Below are positions 6,622 to 6,984 of a DNA stretch of 6,984 nucleotides, in pieces. The notes beneath the pieces are model-generated. The model was not told where the DNA came from. It saw only the letters and a program-made list of their open reading frames with translations, and did not search any database. Position 1 is the stretch's first letter; every line of letters begins with the position of its first letter. A program made the position numbers and the translations under genes. Source of the DNA: Gemmatimonadales bacterium (GTDB lineage Bacteria > Gemmatimonadota > Gemmatimonadetes > Gemmatimonadales > GWC2-71-9); the NCBI GenBank assembly GCA_004525055.1, contig SPDF01000079.1:1-6984 (forward strand), given 5' to 3'.

Positions 6622-6984
6622 CCGGGGTGGCCCGGGCTGGCGGGAGCCGGCGCGGGTGCTTCATCCAGCTCCTCAAGACCCTTGATCCCCTGGCGCACCC
6701 AGCTGGAGAAGACCAGGGCGCCGAATGCGATCGTGAAGTAGCTGAGGATGGTGCGCCAGGCGAGGGTGTACAGGGGTGTCATGGCGGCCGGCACGTAGGC
6801 CGTCATGACGACGGCGGAGAGGACCTCCGCGATGCCGCTGGCGCCGGGAGTCGGGGCGAAGTAGAGCAGGAAGGTGATCAGCGTCTGCACCAGCAGGACG
6901 TCCACGAAATGTGCCTCGATGCCGATGACGCGAAGCGCCACATACCCGGCCAGCAGCTTGTTGGCGTGGGACGGGCCGGACAAC
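6618..6984 (-). CDS. YbhN/UPF0104-like integral membrane protein (lysylphosphatidylglycerol synthase TM region), C-terminal part
   Basis: The last 122 codons, counting the TGA stop, of a gene whose start lies beyond the right edge; the frame is open to the window end, so the TTG at 6981-6983 is probably an internal Leu codon. The peptide has at least three hydrophobic segments. It carries FAPTPGASGIAEV in a loop between two of them, which matches the conserved P-T-P-G-x-x-G-x-x-E motif of the LPG_synthase_TM family (COG0392, YbhN, and the flippase domain of MprF). Members are polytopic inner-membrane proteins thought to move or bind lipids or lipid-linked molecules; the MprF version flips aminoacyl-phosphatidylglycerol. 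The tail after the last helix is acidic then Ala/Pro-rich (EELDEAPAPAPASPGHPG) and looks disordered. The stop codon overlaps the ABC exporter start by 4 bp, suggesting joint expression and perhaps a shared envelope task. Exact subfamily and substrate are unknown. Confidence 0.8.
   Translation of the reverse strand, partial: LSGPSHANKLLAGYVALRVIGIEAHFVDVLLVQTLITFLLYFAPTPGASGIAEVLSAVVMTAYVPAAMTPLYTLAWRTILSYFTIAFGALVFSSWVRQGIKGLEELDEAPAPAPASPGHPG

Noticed and set aside
5420..6676. A 418-codon - strand open frame overlapping the ABC exporter in another frame.
   Set aside because: The ABC frame has every family motif, while this one is Arg/Ala/Pro-rich low-information sequence with no recognisable domain.

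Overview
This is a GC-rich, tightly packed bacterial chromosomal window with almost no intergenic DNA. Gene content (ATP-type PEP carboxykinase, FHA plus PP2C signalling proteins, an FtsX/MacB-type permease, an ABC exporter, a YbhN-like membrane protein) and the base and codon use suggest a free-living, high-GC bacterium. Gemmatimonadota is my best guess, but that is an inference from gene flavour, not a marker-gene assignment.

Layout. The left part (1-1447) reads on the + strand: the last 57 codons of pckA, overlapped by a gene for an HD-domain phosphohydrolase of the SAMHD1/COG1078 type. The rest (1502-6984) reads on the - strand and converges on it. In transcription order it holds the C-terminal part of a YbhN/LPG-synthase-TM-like membrane protein, a full-length ABC exporter half-transporter, a tail-anchored protein with three FHA domains, a PP2C-type Ser/Thr phosphatase, and a MacB/FtsX-like ABC permease without its ATPase. 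The two convergent blocks are separated by only 54 bp, and most of that is a 38-bp palindromic element that looks like a dispersed intergenic repeat.

How the genes may work together. The first four - strand genes are linked by a 4-bp ATGA overlap, a 10-nt gap and a 9-nt gap, so they are probably one translationally coupled operon. The permease follows after 52 nt. FHA domains bind phosphothreonine and PP2C enzymes remove phosphate from Ser/Thr, so the FHA-PP2C pair looks like the reader and eraser of a Hanks-type kinase circuit. The kinase itself is not in the window. The linkage of this pair to an ABC exporter and a lipid-flippase-like protein suggests, by inference only, phosphorylation control of an envelope or export function.

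No tRNA, rRNA, CRISPR, insertion sequence or phage gene was seen. No stretch longer than about 60 bases lacks a gene. No wholly new system can be claimed; the points most worth a second look are the triple-FHA architecture, the coupled exporter/FHA/PP2C operon and the palindromic repeat.
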